Positions 40,001 through 46,285 of a stretch of 64,000 bases of DNA are shown piece by piece. Numbering within the stretch: the stretch's first letter is position 1; each line of letters begins with the position of its first letter. Position numbers and translations under genes: made by a program. This stretch comes from Planctomycetota bacterium (GTDB lineage Bacteria; Planctomycetota; Phycisphaerae; Phycisphaerales; UBA1924): positions 56,688 to 120,687 of the forward strand of contig JAJRXR010000021.1 of the NCBI GenBank assembly GCA_024276195.1, written 5' to 3'. The notes below the pieces were generated by a model. The model was not told the DNA's origin. It searched no databases and worked only from the letters and a program-made list of their open reading frames with translations.

Positions 40001-41806
40001 TCGGCGGGGGCGCGTGAGATGGTGCGCCTGATCGAGAGCGTGCTGGCCGGGCGGGCGATGGGCGGCGGACGGATCGGGCCGAGCGCCACGCGCGTGCAAA
40101 TGCTTGGCGAGCAGCTCGCCGAGATCGCGGCCGAGGCGACGATGGACGGGACGCTGCGCGACCATGTGACACTCACGCCCGATCCGAGGACCAACTCGGT
40201 GCTGATCAAGGCGCCGCCTGAGATGATGAACCTGATCGCGACGATGATCGAGGATCTCGACGGCGAGAAACGCGGCGACCGGGTGATCGAGCAGTTCCGT
40301 CTGGTCAACGCGGACGCGGACCAGATGCAGAGCCTGCTGGTCCAGCTGTTCAACCTGCGCCAGGATGGCGATCGGTATGTGCTGGCGCCGGCGGGCGACG
40401 AGATGGCGGACGAGTTCGCGTCGGGCACGTTCACACCGATCGCCGACGGGCGCCAGGAGCTCTCGATCACGGTTGATCGGCGGACCAACACGCTGCTGGT
40501 TTCTGGAACCAGCGAGTACATCGAGGAGGTCCGCAAGATCGTCATCGAGCTTGACGGGATCGAGGCGACGGAGCGGGAACGCCTCGTCTACCACCTCCAC
40601 AACGCCAAGGCAAAGGACATCGAGGAGACGCTACAGTCGTACTTCAGCGGCGAGCGCGAGCTGCGCCGGTCAACCCTCGGCCCGCAGTTCACCGGCTCGC
40701 TCATGCGCGAGCTTGAGCAGGAAGTCACCGTCGTTGGCGACGAGAAAAGCAACAAGCTCGTGATCTCGGCGTCACCTCGGTACATCGATACGGTCGCGCA
40801 GATCGTTGAAGAGCTCGACGCGGCGCCGCCGCAGGTGATGATCCAGGTCCTGCTGGCCGAGGTGACGATCGACGATTCGAGCGAGTTCGGGATCGATGTT
40901 TCGATCGGCGGCGTGCTGAGCGAGGGCGAGGGCGTTGCCGATCTTGTGAACCGATCCAAGATCGGCGGCGACGGGTTCGCGTTCCAGAAGCTGGCTGCGG
41001 GCGCTGGCATCGCGACGGCTCTGGGCGTTCCGAACTTTGCGATCGCGAGCACGGACTTCGGGCTGCTCATCCGGGCGTTGCAGGAGCAGGGCAAGCTCGA
41101 GGTGCTTAGCCGCCCGATGGTGCAGGTCAACAACAACGAACGCGCCTTCATCCAGGTCGGTGAGAACATCGGCATCACCGACGGCATCGAGCGGCGCGAC
41201 ACGGGCGGCACCAGCGCCGTCATCCGGCGCGAGGACGTTGGCATCATCCTTGAAGTGACTCCCAGCATCAGCGCCGACGGCTTCGTTCGCATGGATATCA
41301 CGCCCGAGATCTCCACGCTCAGCGATCGGACTACGCAGATCGACGAAAACTTCGCGGCTCCGATCATCACCCAGCGGCGCGTGCAGACCACCGTCACCGT
41401 CAAGGACGGGCAGACCGTGGTCATAGGCGGGCTCATGCAGACCACCGATCAGCTCCGCAAAACTAAGGTCCCTCTGCTCGGTGACATCCCAGTTCTTGGT
41501 GAGCTGTTCAAGTCAGAGAAACAGTCGAGCGTGAAAACCGAGCTGCTCATCATCCTCACGCCGTATGTCATCCCGGGCGATGCGAGCGGACGCGAGCGTC
41601 AGGAGCGTCTGACCAGGCACGCGATTAATCTTCTCGAGGATCCGACCAAGATCCGAGAGGTGCTCAAGCAGGAGCACACCATCGACCTCGACCCCGTTCC
41701 CGGGAGTTCGCTCGACACCGCGATCAAGCGGATCGACGGCCTCCATCACTCGGACATCAAAGACGGCGACGGGGAGTCCTCGATCGGGAAGGGTGACGGG
41801 CAATGA
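28037..41806 (+). CDS. gspD: Giant GspD-like secretin, 4589 aa, about 50 N1-type domains
   Basis: GGAG lies 10 bases before the ATG. Residues 1-26 look like a signal peptide. Residues 55-133 form an N0 domain (FNFIELPFGEVMNFMARESG). From about 150 to 4265 there are roughly 50 tandem N1/NolW-like (secretin_N) modules of about 78-85 residues. Each runs beta-helix-beta into a strand signature like (T/S)N(S/T)LIV and closes with an LD-ending helix. Residues 4266-4510 are a full secretin domain: MIQVLLAEVTIDD, RPMVQVNNNERAFIQVGE, QRRVQTTVTVKDGQTVVIGG, KTKVPLLGDIPVLGELF and LLIILTPYVIPGD. Normal GspD/PilQ proteins are about 600-750 aa with three or four N domains. Secretins form outer-membrane channels for secreted proteins or pili. 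The frame is uninterrupted over 13.77 kb, and the gene overlaps the following lipoprotein gene by 4 bp. Confidence 0.95.
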   Translation: MKRQLSARAITAWSLAATAGFAVSARGGLQPEPAPDASSDLAPGAGDIGDAIEPRIRFNFIELPFGEVMNFMARESGLPVIREAPLPPGAMTFISAADYTLEEAIEILNLNLRMHGARLERGEKYLTLRSIEDAARRPTPVLSDEDLEGIDPSKFLTIYLPLNNAIASQVSEQIAPLIKAPGMVQAIDAQNMLIIVETAAQCRRLREIVNQIDSVRPADIGLRVFPVTNTSAAGLAESLRALVPERDQVMTIDKNGQPKIVEDVSKPPLKIQADERLNAVIAVGPSQRMGTIEELIALLDTPETGAPSGRRMMTFTLADADATAAAAQLESLFRALPERRRPTVQALADVGKVVVVASADLLAQSKALLEELDPGLGDGQGAGVRSARVIPLEHVTSQQAEQIVRRLLSPRQSKVIRFAPLPGGSGLVVAGPSGDVEQFEKLVRGLDVQPDRRHEARVVRITEGDPAQIVEMARGVEALTGDEARDPVRTIIDADSRSVTLVGTREGVTRFEQRLRAAQSQAGVELETRTYRLDSVNATQLSGRLSRLARPLLTPTDGSAYRAPSFEALDELETLVVRALPGQFSTIEGLIDQLDGERGSDRRLQVLDLVGSDPEGTLARALALYEEQTRGLPVSEAGTIDAEIDKVAGKLIVRANAAGMTRFTGLLRQVQQLMPPARTTRIIDIQQVKAADLIEPLQEFLASGDPVDPGRETPEPTLRVIERTNSIVVKAEELQHRVIADYVRRLDKIEPSELPPLRLLQLRTADALGIASMLQQQYNKRPSADRLARPVEVRADGTTNTLIVAAHEELLGEIRAFVDELNTDADEPERITFLFPLKVARAVDVAKAMDKLYPQPPMPRDRYNRPMPWLQEQKEVTVSADASSNSLIIDAIADRRESLEELAEKLDRVEVPPVAELRTYRVVEADLNAVARMLSGLARQGTLAGPAQAGKAKVQVVIETEPASSTLIVAGDEVTFAKVEQVLASLEAAPIERGLRIVPIANAQATVIRDRAMAIYESQVAQIPSAGSVNVSVNDETNTLEVVADEKAMNRFLGILDELQDQIGAAREVRLIELRLAAVGEVIGFLEELVEASDSLRIGGGPRPVFEPIETTNSIMVAAQPEQFAIIEQLVRSLDAQQTGDRPPLRILRLRSTEAGNLAQVLNRSYQQRPVDERTLKPVNIQADPATNTLIVSAHPDVLPEIERIISELNDAQSFDSAARQIRIFPLRVARAEELAKTIDEMYPEPPMPRDSRGRPRPDLQLPKEIFVRADRATNSLIVDAPTDRLAGFEQIVEQLDKASLSADVELRTYRVARADLAAVERTIRDLADRGALATTGQAPVTVSTEPASRTLIVSGPSAVFERIESVLAEVDAGANRPVTGLKMYALEHTRAERLAPLLEGLLETRLREQQLSGEGVIAGETETLLDIVSDGASNTLIISAPESILDIAEQLIEALDTEAASIGRSVIRVAPLTYAEARSVAQTINEALPTIELPSGGPVRVIAAAGSNALLLSGSEKDLEKIEALIDSLDRQPFDPEKPAVETFMLQHADARAIAATVERLLVDQQQTDPRILALQLRYTRGRVPLQPKIRVEAEQRTNSLIVSGPGSTIELARALIARLDQQGEEPGRTVVTFTPAKGDPARLAQTVREIVKATMAQGRRPLELTPEPSTGSVIVIGTDEQVARAVGLLQEHDDRTVGMPLVEIRSFDLAHADADAVAKTVQSLLSDRSRWPEGLLRAERAGVSLPRPALEADRGSSRVIVSAPAALMAMAEQLITTLDRPSASGGVEIRVFTLSEGDAGSVAKALEQALSMGVSPAEPRPSVSAEVRSNSVVVAGSRQRVEMAAGLIASMDSVAMETSEIGVRTIFLEHARAEALAPIVESVLTQDSVLSMAPEWGRWQLANTMINRGQAPDFNGIRVAPERRLNALVVSAPLAMLELAEQVISGLDVDPGDGPGGGRVVRVITLTNADAQELAGNIEAVFDEDATGAAAPTVRVDTSSNSLIVRATSGQFETIESLAQTLDAATLTTRSQIRMIPLDRSRVSAAEMAQTLKRLLEQRGGVRVDVISAEELLEGGEDEPGASAPVDQLPLLTPAWVTLFQHAMGLLALEPIEVEPSESATVTIAVDPVSNTLMVVGSPRITDRIAALAAELAMQMPVEPTGVRIVELPASLDPARVAQVVNQTVRQVGRSGATNPGGFTGRVSVSPDTQGQALIVWANETDFASVRDLVSGLARLNRSDELAVKVYPLRNVSARSAASSVRDLVSPRPRGRQARRVRTLDLSVQGSDGQVVRRTIDPARVSVTMDPGQGSLIVTAPSDALQLIDRFVELIDQSPAGERLAIRQYTLEYARASALSRTLQALFDAQRQGAGANERTRARFVADDRTNALLVTASGEQHAEIERLLAAADISLEDDELELAIIPLQLARPSAVQQIIEQVVIGRDPAMREKVLISAQDNSGVFVVRAPKEKIAQIREIVAQVDTSEAAAYPVRSIKLERADALSVAASLQEFFQNRARVGQARSNGRGGGDAAIVGDRRSGTLVIAASDEDFEQISELAAQFDAPAAGKEIQYKIIELQHARATDIRDSIENIVYDLQWERSSRFRGNADTGSQDRVLIEVNERTNTVLVFGQGETLEVLTKIIADLDRAPGEQGKRVVRALTAEGADLDALARLIEEVTASPGWRWWMGTDPEQVSVEVDRDRRLLILIGVKARVDEAAAYVEEIAAAGGDDGRSIVPIRLEHARADRAASSLQRFFRDRARAEGRRADSVAIIGSREGNLIIVSADEEDLAIVRELIEQIDLPDLAADREIRVFALSNAEPSETARTINQMISRTGRDEDRVIISAQETMRSLIVSAPGERMEEIESLIGRLDALPGAEHAQIETVTLEVARASAVARELEMALPESVRVEITPVARTNSIMLTGSREAIALARAQIEALDIEAPRAPVEFRRYEVQHTTASDIAYSLSALLRNRPRGEGEPVPVVDANFNDDVLSVTAGADEMRFIESLVEQLDVPQQTARTTEFIKLEFAGAAQAADALKVFYGPGSFEARTPAERNVTIVADPASNSLVVSADESVWSGLRGLLEKLDTPEYDTTQQLVVIPLTHASATSVARALNEGLRAPLENQLERERVRLEAERRGQNGRDGRDGAVAPAVLIDAEGVPTVSAERETNSLIVFAGRKDLERIREIVAQLDVPDILKLPEARLIALRSGRASVLAEAVRRVFLAQDDPDNPRRVMVYGDDSSNVIIVRAEDAEFEQISRLAEQLQSQAATAESTPRVMRLSHVPAARVRETVMRTFAPIAAQRGETFAVEIDRGSNSLVIAASETLHEQIKSIVEELDRASAPEDGGDSAGIGQNVSIIEVVNNAPDEIVASLVALGVTQAQPADRPVLVSEPVRLVALTTRRAISVLANPSDGRAIERLIRELDASPIRPDEQLKVVKLYVAEAQGVARLLGQMLTLDPSGERSGAASGLVEQVRRLNLMRTGIDDGPVRLDLSRPIRLIADPQTNSIIIGSSAANAIAVAELIATFDTLPIGEAVTVRVFPLRNASATRLQTIIEDLFRRGEEIRRIPGTQRQGQPTTTVGRALAGSIAVTVDERTNALVIAGREEALALVEVLLKDLDNGDSERGWIETELTVLEYADAVSMADKLRRVLIDGLGETPDAIGLRTQVGRLRVALREGGEAVVSDRYAVMSGLVIEPEESLNALILVGSRANIDAVRELVKILDVEQASAANTVRVIPLKHASAERAAGIIEDVFSKREGQRSSRPEDRVIVSIDNRTNALIVSTSPRSFALLEGLIRTIDTEEARFAVGLHVIPAPNADVNRLAPKIQRLMRERINASQVRGGRQSALDVFQIEAEPATSSLIVACSDENLELVYELIEALTTGEVEAAGADRTALIQVESPGQAGVIAQAVRELYVDRENTRRGERSVSVTSNERLNALIVSGTERDIEAIRELVTQLDEAPVDLVQEIRRVRLESAGAREMVRLIESVLAGRAMGGGRIGPSATRVQMLGEQLAEIAAEATMDGTLRDHVTLTPDPRTNSVLIKAPPEMMNLIATMIEDLDGEKRGDRVIEQFRLVNADADQMQSLLVQLFNLRQDGDRYVLAPAGDEMADEFASGTFTPIADGRQELSITVDRRTNTLLVSGTSEYIEEVRKIVIELDGIEATERERLVYHLHNAKAKDIEETLQSYFSGERELRRSTLGPQFTGSLMRELEQEVTVVGDEKSNKLVISASPRYIDTVAQIVEELDAAPPQVMIQVLLAEVTIDDSSEFGIDVSIGGVLSEGEGVADLVNRSKIGGDGFAFQKLAAGAGIATALGVPNFAIASTDFGLLIRALQEQGKLEVLSRPMVQVNNNERAFIQVGENIGITDGIERRDTGGTSAVIRREDVGIILEVTPSISADGFVRMDITPEISTLSDRTTQIDENFAAPIITQRRVQTTVTVKDGQTVVIGGLMQTTDQLRKTKVPLLGDIPVLGELFKSEKQSSVKTELLIILTPYVIPGDASGRERQERLTRHAINLLEDPTKIREVLKQEHTIDLDPVPGSSLDTAIKRIDGLHHSDIKDGDGESSIGKGDGQ
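28490..40830 (+). repeat. Coding array of about 50 divergent secretin_N modules
   Basis: By eye I counted 50 copies of the module signature: a short strand, an x-D-x-x-(T/S)-N-(S/T/A)-L-(I/V)-V-x-(A/G) turn-strand, an amphipathic helix and a final L-D. Copies differ strongly at protein and DNA level, so this is an old expansion, not a recent slippage or assembly error. A few early and central modules are degenerate (for example LGSGLVVAG-like or RLLILIG cores). Spacing is 78-100 residues, with longer inserts in some modules. Confidence 0.88.
29846..32179 (+). repeat. Two tandem five-module super-repeats inside gspD
   Basis: Block A (29846-31018, residues 604-994) and block B (31019-32179, residues 995-1381) align module by module in the same order. 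Matching landmarks are PPLRLLQLR / PPLRILRLR, QPPMPRDRYNRP / EPPMPRDSRGRP, ELRTYRVVEADL / ELRTYRVARADL and TNTLIVAAHEEL / TNTLIVSAHPDV. The period is about 389 aa. The module just before block A (RTYRLDSVNATQL) is in phase with the last module of each block. This shows duplication of a five-domain unit. Confidence 0.8.
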
Positions 41807-42312
41807 GGCGCGCTCTTACCCTTGGTATTGCGGGGATTCTGATCGTCCTCAGCGGGTGCGCTTCATCGCCTGAATCGCGATCTCAGACCGCGCGGGCTCC
41901 GAGGGCGAAACCCGCGAGTGTTCACGCTCCGCAGCAGCTGTGGCTGGCGGTCGCCAGCCCGACGGACGCCGACGGGAACGGCTACGCGGACACCTTCCAG
42001 GTGATCGTCTATCTCTTCCCGGATCGCGAAATCTCGGCGATCCCGGTCTGGGCCGATGGGCGTTTTGACTTTCTACTCCGATCGCCCGAGGGGAAGCTGA
42101 TCGACCGATGGGTTTTCGGGCAGGAGTCGAGCGAGAAGGCGCGCCAGCGTCTGGCGCCGGGGCCTGGGTACTCGTTTTTCCTGCGTCTGTCGGGAGGATT
42201 GGACGTGCGCGAGCCGGTTGTCGCCACCCTTCACGCCTCGTTCACGCCTGTGGATGACTCGCCAAGGCTAGAAGGCGGAGGCGCCGCAAGTGTCAGGCTG
42301 GGCGGGAGTTAG
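41803..42312 (+). CDS. Small lipoprotein coupled to the giant secretin
   Basis: The ATG overlaps the gspD stop (ATGA), so translation is probably coupled. The 169-aa product has a signal peptide with the lipobox LSGC (Cys19). After a basic, Pro/Ala-rich stretch there is a single globular domain with an EF-hand-like loop, DADGNGYAD. No family was recognised. Position right after a secretin gene and lipidation recall pilotins (GspS, PilF/PilW), which carry secretins to the outer membrane, but the sequence is not like known pilotins. It could also be an accessory calcium-binding envelope protein. The role is inference from context. Confidence 0.7.
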   Translation: MRRALTLGIAGILIVLSGCASSPESRSQTARAPRAKPASVHAPQQLWLAVASPTDADGNGYADTFQVIVYLFPDREISAIPVWADGRFDFLLRSPEGKLIDRWVFGQESSEKARQRLAPGPGYSFFLRLSGGLDVREPVVATLHASFTPVDDSPRLEGGGAASVRLGGS

Positions 42313-42317
42313 GGATT

Positions 42318-42335
42318 CTTGACGGTTTCTTCACA
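42318..42335 (+). promoter_or_regulatory. Pho-box-like direct repeat upstream of pstS
   Basis: CTTGACG (42318-42324) and CTTCACA (42329-42335) are 7-mers with an 11-bp start-to-start spacing, the geometry of a PhoB box. CTTGACA follows directly at 42336. It lies about 85-100 bp before the pstS ATG. The match to the enterobacterial consensus is only partial and no clear -10 was found. Confidence 0.35.
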
Positions 42336-42419
42336 CTTGACAGGCAGACAGAGCGGGGCGTTTGGCAGACACTGCCGCGTAACTCACTGACGCCCGAACT
42401 CGTGTGAAGGAGCAAGAGA

Positions 42420-43388
42420 ATGATCAGACCAGTGTGCGCGGCCGCGATCTGTGCTGTGATGGCTCTCGGGATGGGCCAGCCGGCGGATTCGCTGCTCGAC
42501 GACGACCTGCCCAGCTACGAGCCCCAGCAGCGGGTGGCGGGCAATCTGCGGACCGTCGGCTCTGACACGATGGGCAACGTCATGGGGCTATGGGCCGAGG
42601 GGTTCAAGCGGTTCCACCCGGGGGTTCGGATCCAGGTCGAGGCCAAGGGGTCGTCCACGGGTCCGCCCGCGTTGATGGAGGGCCAGGCGCACTTCGCGCC
42701 GATGAGCCGCGCGATGGACCCGGAGGAGGTTGACGAGTTCGTCGAGCGCTTTGGGTATGAGCCGACGGAGCTGCGGGCCGCGATCGACTGCATCGCGGTG
42801 TTTGTTCACAAGGACAGCCCGATCGATGAGATCACGATCGACCAGCTTCGTGAGGTGTTCTCGGTCGGCGGGCCTGACATGACCTGGGGCGACCTGGGGG
42901 CGACCGACCCCGCGTGGTCGGACCGCCCGGTGAGCACCTACGGGCGCAACAGCGCGTCGGGGACGTACAAGTTCTTCAAGAAGGTCGCGTGCTCCAAGAT
43001 CGATTTCAAGCGCACCGTCAAGGAGCAGCCCGGCTCGGCGGGCGTGGTCAGCGCCGTCGCGTCCGATCCTGCGGGGATGGGCTATTCGGGCATCGGGTTC
43101 AAGACGCCGGATGTCAAGGTGCTCCGGGTCGCGTTTGACGCGGACTCGCCCGCGGTCGAGCCCGGGCTCGAGGGGGCGCTCAGCGGCGACTACCCGCTCG
43201 CACGGTTTTTGTATATCTACATGAACTACGACCGCCGGCGAGCGCTCGACCCGCTGCGGGCGGAGTTTGCGCGATATATCTTCAGCCGCGAGGGTCAGGA
43301 GACGGTCATCAAGGATGGTTCGTACCCGCTGACAGCAGAGATCGCGCATGAGGAGCTGGACAAGCTCGGGCTGAGCCCCGCAGGGTGA
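42420..43388 (+). CDS. pstS: Phosphate ABC transporter substrate-binding protein
   Basis: AAGGAG lies about 10 bases before the ATG. The 322-aa product has a signal peptide (about 1-20) and the PBP-like phosphate binding pattern: TVGSDTMGNVM, AKGSSTGPPALMEG, APMSRAMDPEE, and STYGRNSASGTYKFF. PstS binds inorganic phosphate in the periplasm and delivers it to PstCA. The gene overlaps pstC by 4 bp (GTGA). A putative Pho box precedes it. No phoU or phoBR follows the operon in this window. Confidence 0.95.
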   Translation: MIRPVCAAAICAVMALGMGQPADSLLDDDLPSYEPQQRVAGNLRTVGSDTMGNVMGLWAEGFKRFHPGVRIQVEAKGSSTGPPALMEGQAHFAPMSRAMDPEEVDEFVERFGYEPTELRAAIDCIAVFVHKDSPIDEITIDQLREVFSVGGPDMTWGDLGATDPAWSDRPVSTYGRNSASGTYKFFKKVACSKIDFKRTVKEQPGSAGVVSAVASDPAGMGYSGIGFKTPDVKVLRVAFDADSPAVEPGLEGALSGDYPLARFLYIYMNYDRRRALDPLRAEFARYIFSREGQETVIKDGSYPLTAEIAHEELDKLGLSPAG

Positions 43389-46276
43389 ACGCAGACCCGC
43401 ACGACGATCACAACCAGCGCAGGCCCGGGGCGGAACGCCCGGGCCTGACTTCGCTGCGCCAAACCGGGTCGTGGGTCCGGTTCTGGGATCGGGTCGCGGG
43501 AGTTGTCATCACCGGGGGCGGGCTGGGCGTGCTCGCGGCGATGCTCGGGATTTGTGTGTTCCTCATCGCCAGCGCGGCGCCGTTGTTCGAGGGGGGCAGG
43601 GCCGAGCCCGCACAAACCGCCGCCTCTCCGCTCGATCGTCAAACGCCCATGCTCACCCGTCTGGGTGTGCGCAAAGAATCTGTACTCGTGCTTGATACGA
43701 GCGGCGACCTGCTCGAGCTCTCGCTCGTGACGGGCGAGCGCGTCGCTTCGGTGGATCTGCGGTCCGATGGGGCCGCCCCGTCCGCCGCATCTTACGATGC
43801 GCAGGGGCATTCGCTGACCCTGGCCTACTCGGACGGGAGTGTACGCTCGGTCAGCATCGAACAGCCCGACATCCTGCTCGACTCTGCGATCGCGCGCCGG
43901 ACCTGGGGCGGGCTCGCGATCGACCAGTCGGCGGCGCTCGACGAGGCGCAGCGGGATGAGATTACCTCGCTCCTCCGCCTGCGCACAGAACTGAGCGAGC
44001 AGGCGCGCGTGGTCCGGTCGGGCGATGACGAGTGGCTGGTCGAGGATCTCCGGGGCGAGCTCTCGCCGCCCGCTTCGATCCCTGGCATCACGGGCGAGCC
44101 GGTGCTGATCCACAGCGTCCGGGCGTCCGCTCGCCTGGGACGCATGGTCTGCATGACCGACGACGGGCGCCTTTTCTACGCAGAGTTGCGCAGGACCGTG
44201 CGCCTCGGGGGCGGCGGATCGCGCCAGCGCATCAGTGCGCGCGAGGTCACGCTCGACCGGAATCTCGCTGATGTCGTCGGCGTCTTTGTCACCAGCGACG
44301 GCGCCAGCATCCTGCTCGTCCACGCCAACGGGCTGCTGCGCCGGTTTGATTCGCGCGCCGGGGTCCGGGGAGAGATCCCCGAGGTGGAATCAATCAGCTT
44401 GATCGATGGCGACGCGCGGATCACGTCGGTCCAGATGGCCCTCGGCGGGATGAGCCTGCTCGTGGGCGATTCTGGCGGGCGCATCACCTCGTGGACCGTG
44501 GTTTCCGATGTGGTCAACGGTGGCTCCGACGGACGGAGCTTGCGACGTGCGTTGAGCGCTGACACCGGATCGGCGCCGATCACCGCGATCGGTGTCGGCG
44601 AGCGCGACCGGACCGTGGCGCTCGGGCTGGGCGATGGCGGTGTTGAACTCCGCAACATGATCAGCGGCAAACGCATCGCGCGCCTGCCCGCCTCGGATAC
44701 TCGCGTGATCAGTGTCGCGCTCGCCCCGGCGCTCGATCGTGTGATCGCGATCGGCGAAGACGGGTCGCTGCGCTCTGCTGGTGTCGAACCGGGGCATCCA
44801 CAGGCGGGGTGGTCGGCGTTGTTCGGTCGTGTGCTCTACGAGGGCTACGACAAGCCCGAGTTCATCTACCAGTCCACCGGCGCCCAGGGGGTCGAGTCCA
44901 AGCTGAGCCTGACGCCGCTGATCTGGGGGACGCTCAAGGCGACGATTGTCGCGATGCTCATCGCGGCCCCGATCGCCGTGCTCGGCGCCGTGTTCTCCAG
45001 CGAGTTCCTGCACCCGCGCGTGCGCCGGAAGGTCAAGCCCACGGTCGAGCTCATGGCCAGCCTGCCCTCGGTGGTGCTCGGGTTCATCGCGGCGGTCCTG
45101 GTAGCGCCGTACGTTCGCGACTGGTTGCCCTCGATCCTCGTCGCCTTCGCCGTCGTCCCGATGGTGGTGATGGGCGCTGCGCACACATGGCGCCTTGCGC
45201 CGATGTCCTGGGTCCGGCGCCTGACAAGCGTTCGCCTCATGGCGATGATCGGCGTTGTTCTCGCGCTGGGCGTGGGGTTGTCGGCTGTGCTCGGGCCGGC
45301 GATCGAGCGGTCGCTCTTCGCCCCCGACGCGGTGGACCGGGCTCTGGCCAGCGCCCTGTACGAGCCGGCGGACGCGGGCGCCGCCCCGGCGTGGCTCGAC
45401 GGGCGGACCGAGCTGAGCGCCAGCGAATCGCGCCGCCTCCGCGCCGACGGGCTCGCGATCCGCGATGGCGAGCTTGTCCGGGCGCGCGTGGACCTGCTCG
45501 ATGGCGGTGCGACGCAGGGCGGCGAACCGAGCATCCGGCGCTGGCTCGACAGCTCCATCGGGGGCGCCTGGCCCGGGTGGGTGCTGGTGTTGGTGCTGCC
45601 GATGGCGGTTTTCGTCGCGATTGTCAACGCCCGGGTCGTCGCCCGCCCGTGGGCGGGGCTGGTCGCGGGCAGGTCGAAGCGCTCCGGCGCCGCGTTTGAG
45701 CTTTGGCGGTTCGCCCTCAGCGTGCTTCTCACGCTCGCGCTCGCGCTGCTGGGCGCGTCGGCGCTGACGAGCATGGGGTTCGACGCGCGAGATTCGATCT
45801 TCGGCCCGTTTACACAGCGCAACACCCTGGTGGTGGGGATGGTGATGGGGTTTGCGGTGATCCCGATCATCTACACCATCGCCGACGACGCGATGCGGGC
45901 GGTGCCCGACACCCTGCGCTCGGCGTCGCTCGGCGCCGGGGCGACGCGCTGGCAGACGGCCGTCCGGGTTGTCATGCCCGTCGCCGGCTCTGGCATCTTC
46001 TCGGCGTGCATGATCGGGCTCGGGCGCGCCGTCGGCGAGACCATGATCGTGCTCATGGCCACCGGGAACACGCCCGAGATGACGCTCAACATCTTTGCCG
46101 GCTTCCGCACACTCGCGGCCAACATCGCCGTGGAGCTGCCCGAGGCGCCCCTGGGCGGGACGCACTACCGCGTGCTGTTCCTGTGCGGGCTTGTGCTCTT
46201 TGCGATGACCGCCGTGATCAACACCTCCGCCGAACTCGTGCGCAGCTCGTTCCGCAAAAAGAACGCGGCCCTGTAG
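43385..46276 (+). CDS. pstC: Phosphate ABC transporter permease PstC with a large beta-propeller-like insertion
   Basis: The start is GTG 43385, overlapping pstS. At 963 aa it is about three times the normal PstC length. After a membrane helix (about 40-63) comes a soluble region to about 500 with repeated strands like LDTSGDLLELSLVTGERVAS and LVHANGLLRRFDSRAG, resembling a WD40/PQQ-type propeller. The permease core starts near 508 (LSLTPLIWGTLKATIV) and carries the EAA loop at about 845-865 (SLGAGATRWQTAVRVVMP). A second soluble insert of about 100 residues lies around 640-745. The core is the membrane channel for phosphate. The propeller probably faces the periplasm and could interact with PstS or the cell wall. 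Confidence 0.92.
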   Translation: MNADPHDDHNQRRPGAERPGLTSLRQTGSWVRFWDRVAGVVITGGGLGVLAAMLGICVFLIASAAPLFEGGRAEPAQTAASPLDRQTPMLTRLGVRKESVLVLDTSGDLLELSLVTGERVASVDLRSDGAAPSAASYDAQGHSLTLAYSDGSVRSVSIEQPDILLDSAIARRTWGGLAIDQSAALDEAQRDEITSLLRLRTELSEQARVVRSGDDEWLVEDLRGELSPPASIPGITGEPVLIHSVRASARLGRMVCMTDDGRLFYAELRRTVRLGGGGSRQRISAREVTLDRNLADVVGVFVTSDGASILLVHANGLLRRFDSRAGVRGEIPEVESISLIDGDARITSVQMALGGMSLLVGDSGGRITSWTVVSDVVNGGSDGRSLRRALSADTGSAPITAIGVGERDRTVALGLGDGGVELRNMISGKRIARLPASDTRVISVALAPALDRVIAIGEDGSLRSAGVEPGHPQAGWSALFGRVLYEGYDKPEFIYQSTGAQGVESKLSLTPLIWGTLKATIVAMLIAAPIAVLGAVFSSEFLHPRVRRKVKPTVELMASLPSVVLGFIAAVLVAPYVRDWLPSILVAFAVVPMVVMGAAHTWRLAPMSWVRRLTSVRLMAMIGVVLALGVGLSAVLGPAIERSLFAPDAVDRALASALYEPADAGAAPAWLDGRTELSASESRRLRADGLAIRDGELVRARVDLLDGGATQGGEPSIRRWLDSSIGGAWPGWVLVLVLPMAVFVAIVNARVVARPWAGLVAGRSKRSGAAFELWRFALSVLLTLALALLGASALTSMGFDARDSIFGPFTQRNTLVVGMVMGFAVIPIIYTIADDAMRAVPDTLRSASLGAGATRWQTAVRVVMPVAGSGIFSACMIGLGRAVGETMIVLMATGNTPEMTLNIFAGFRTLAANIAVELPEAPLGGTHYRVLFLCGLVLFAMTAVINTSAELVRSSFRKKNAAL

Positions 46277-46285
46277 CCCTTTCCC

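Noticed and set aside
28490-40830. Repetitive DNA as a CRISPR array or assembly collapse
   Set aside because: Repeats are at protein-domain level, differ strongly in DNA sequence and keep one frame, so neither a CRISPR array nor a recent tandem misassembly fits.
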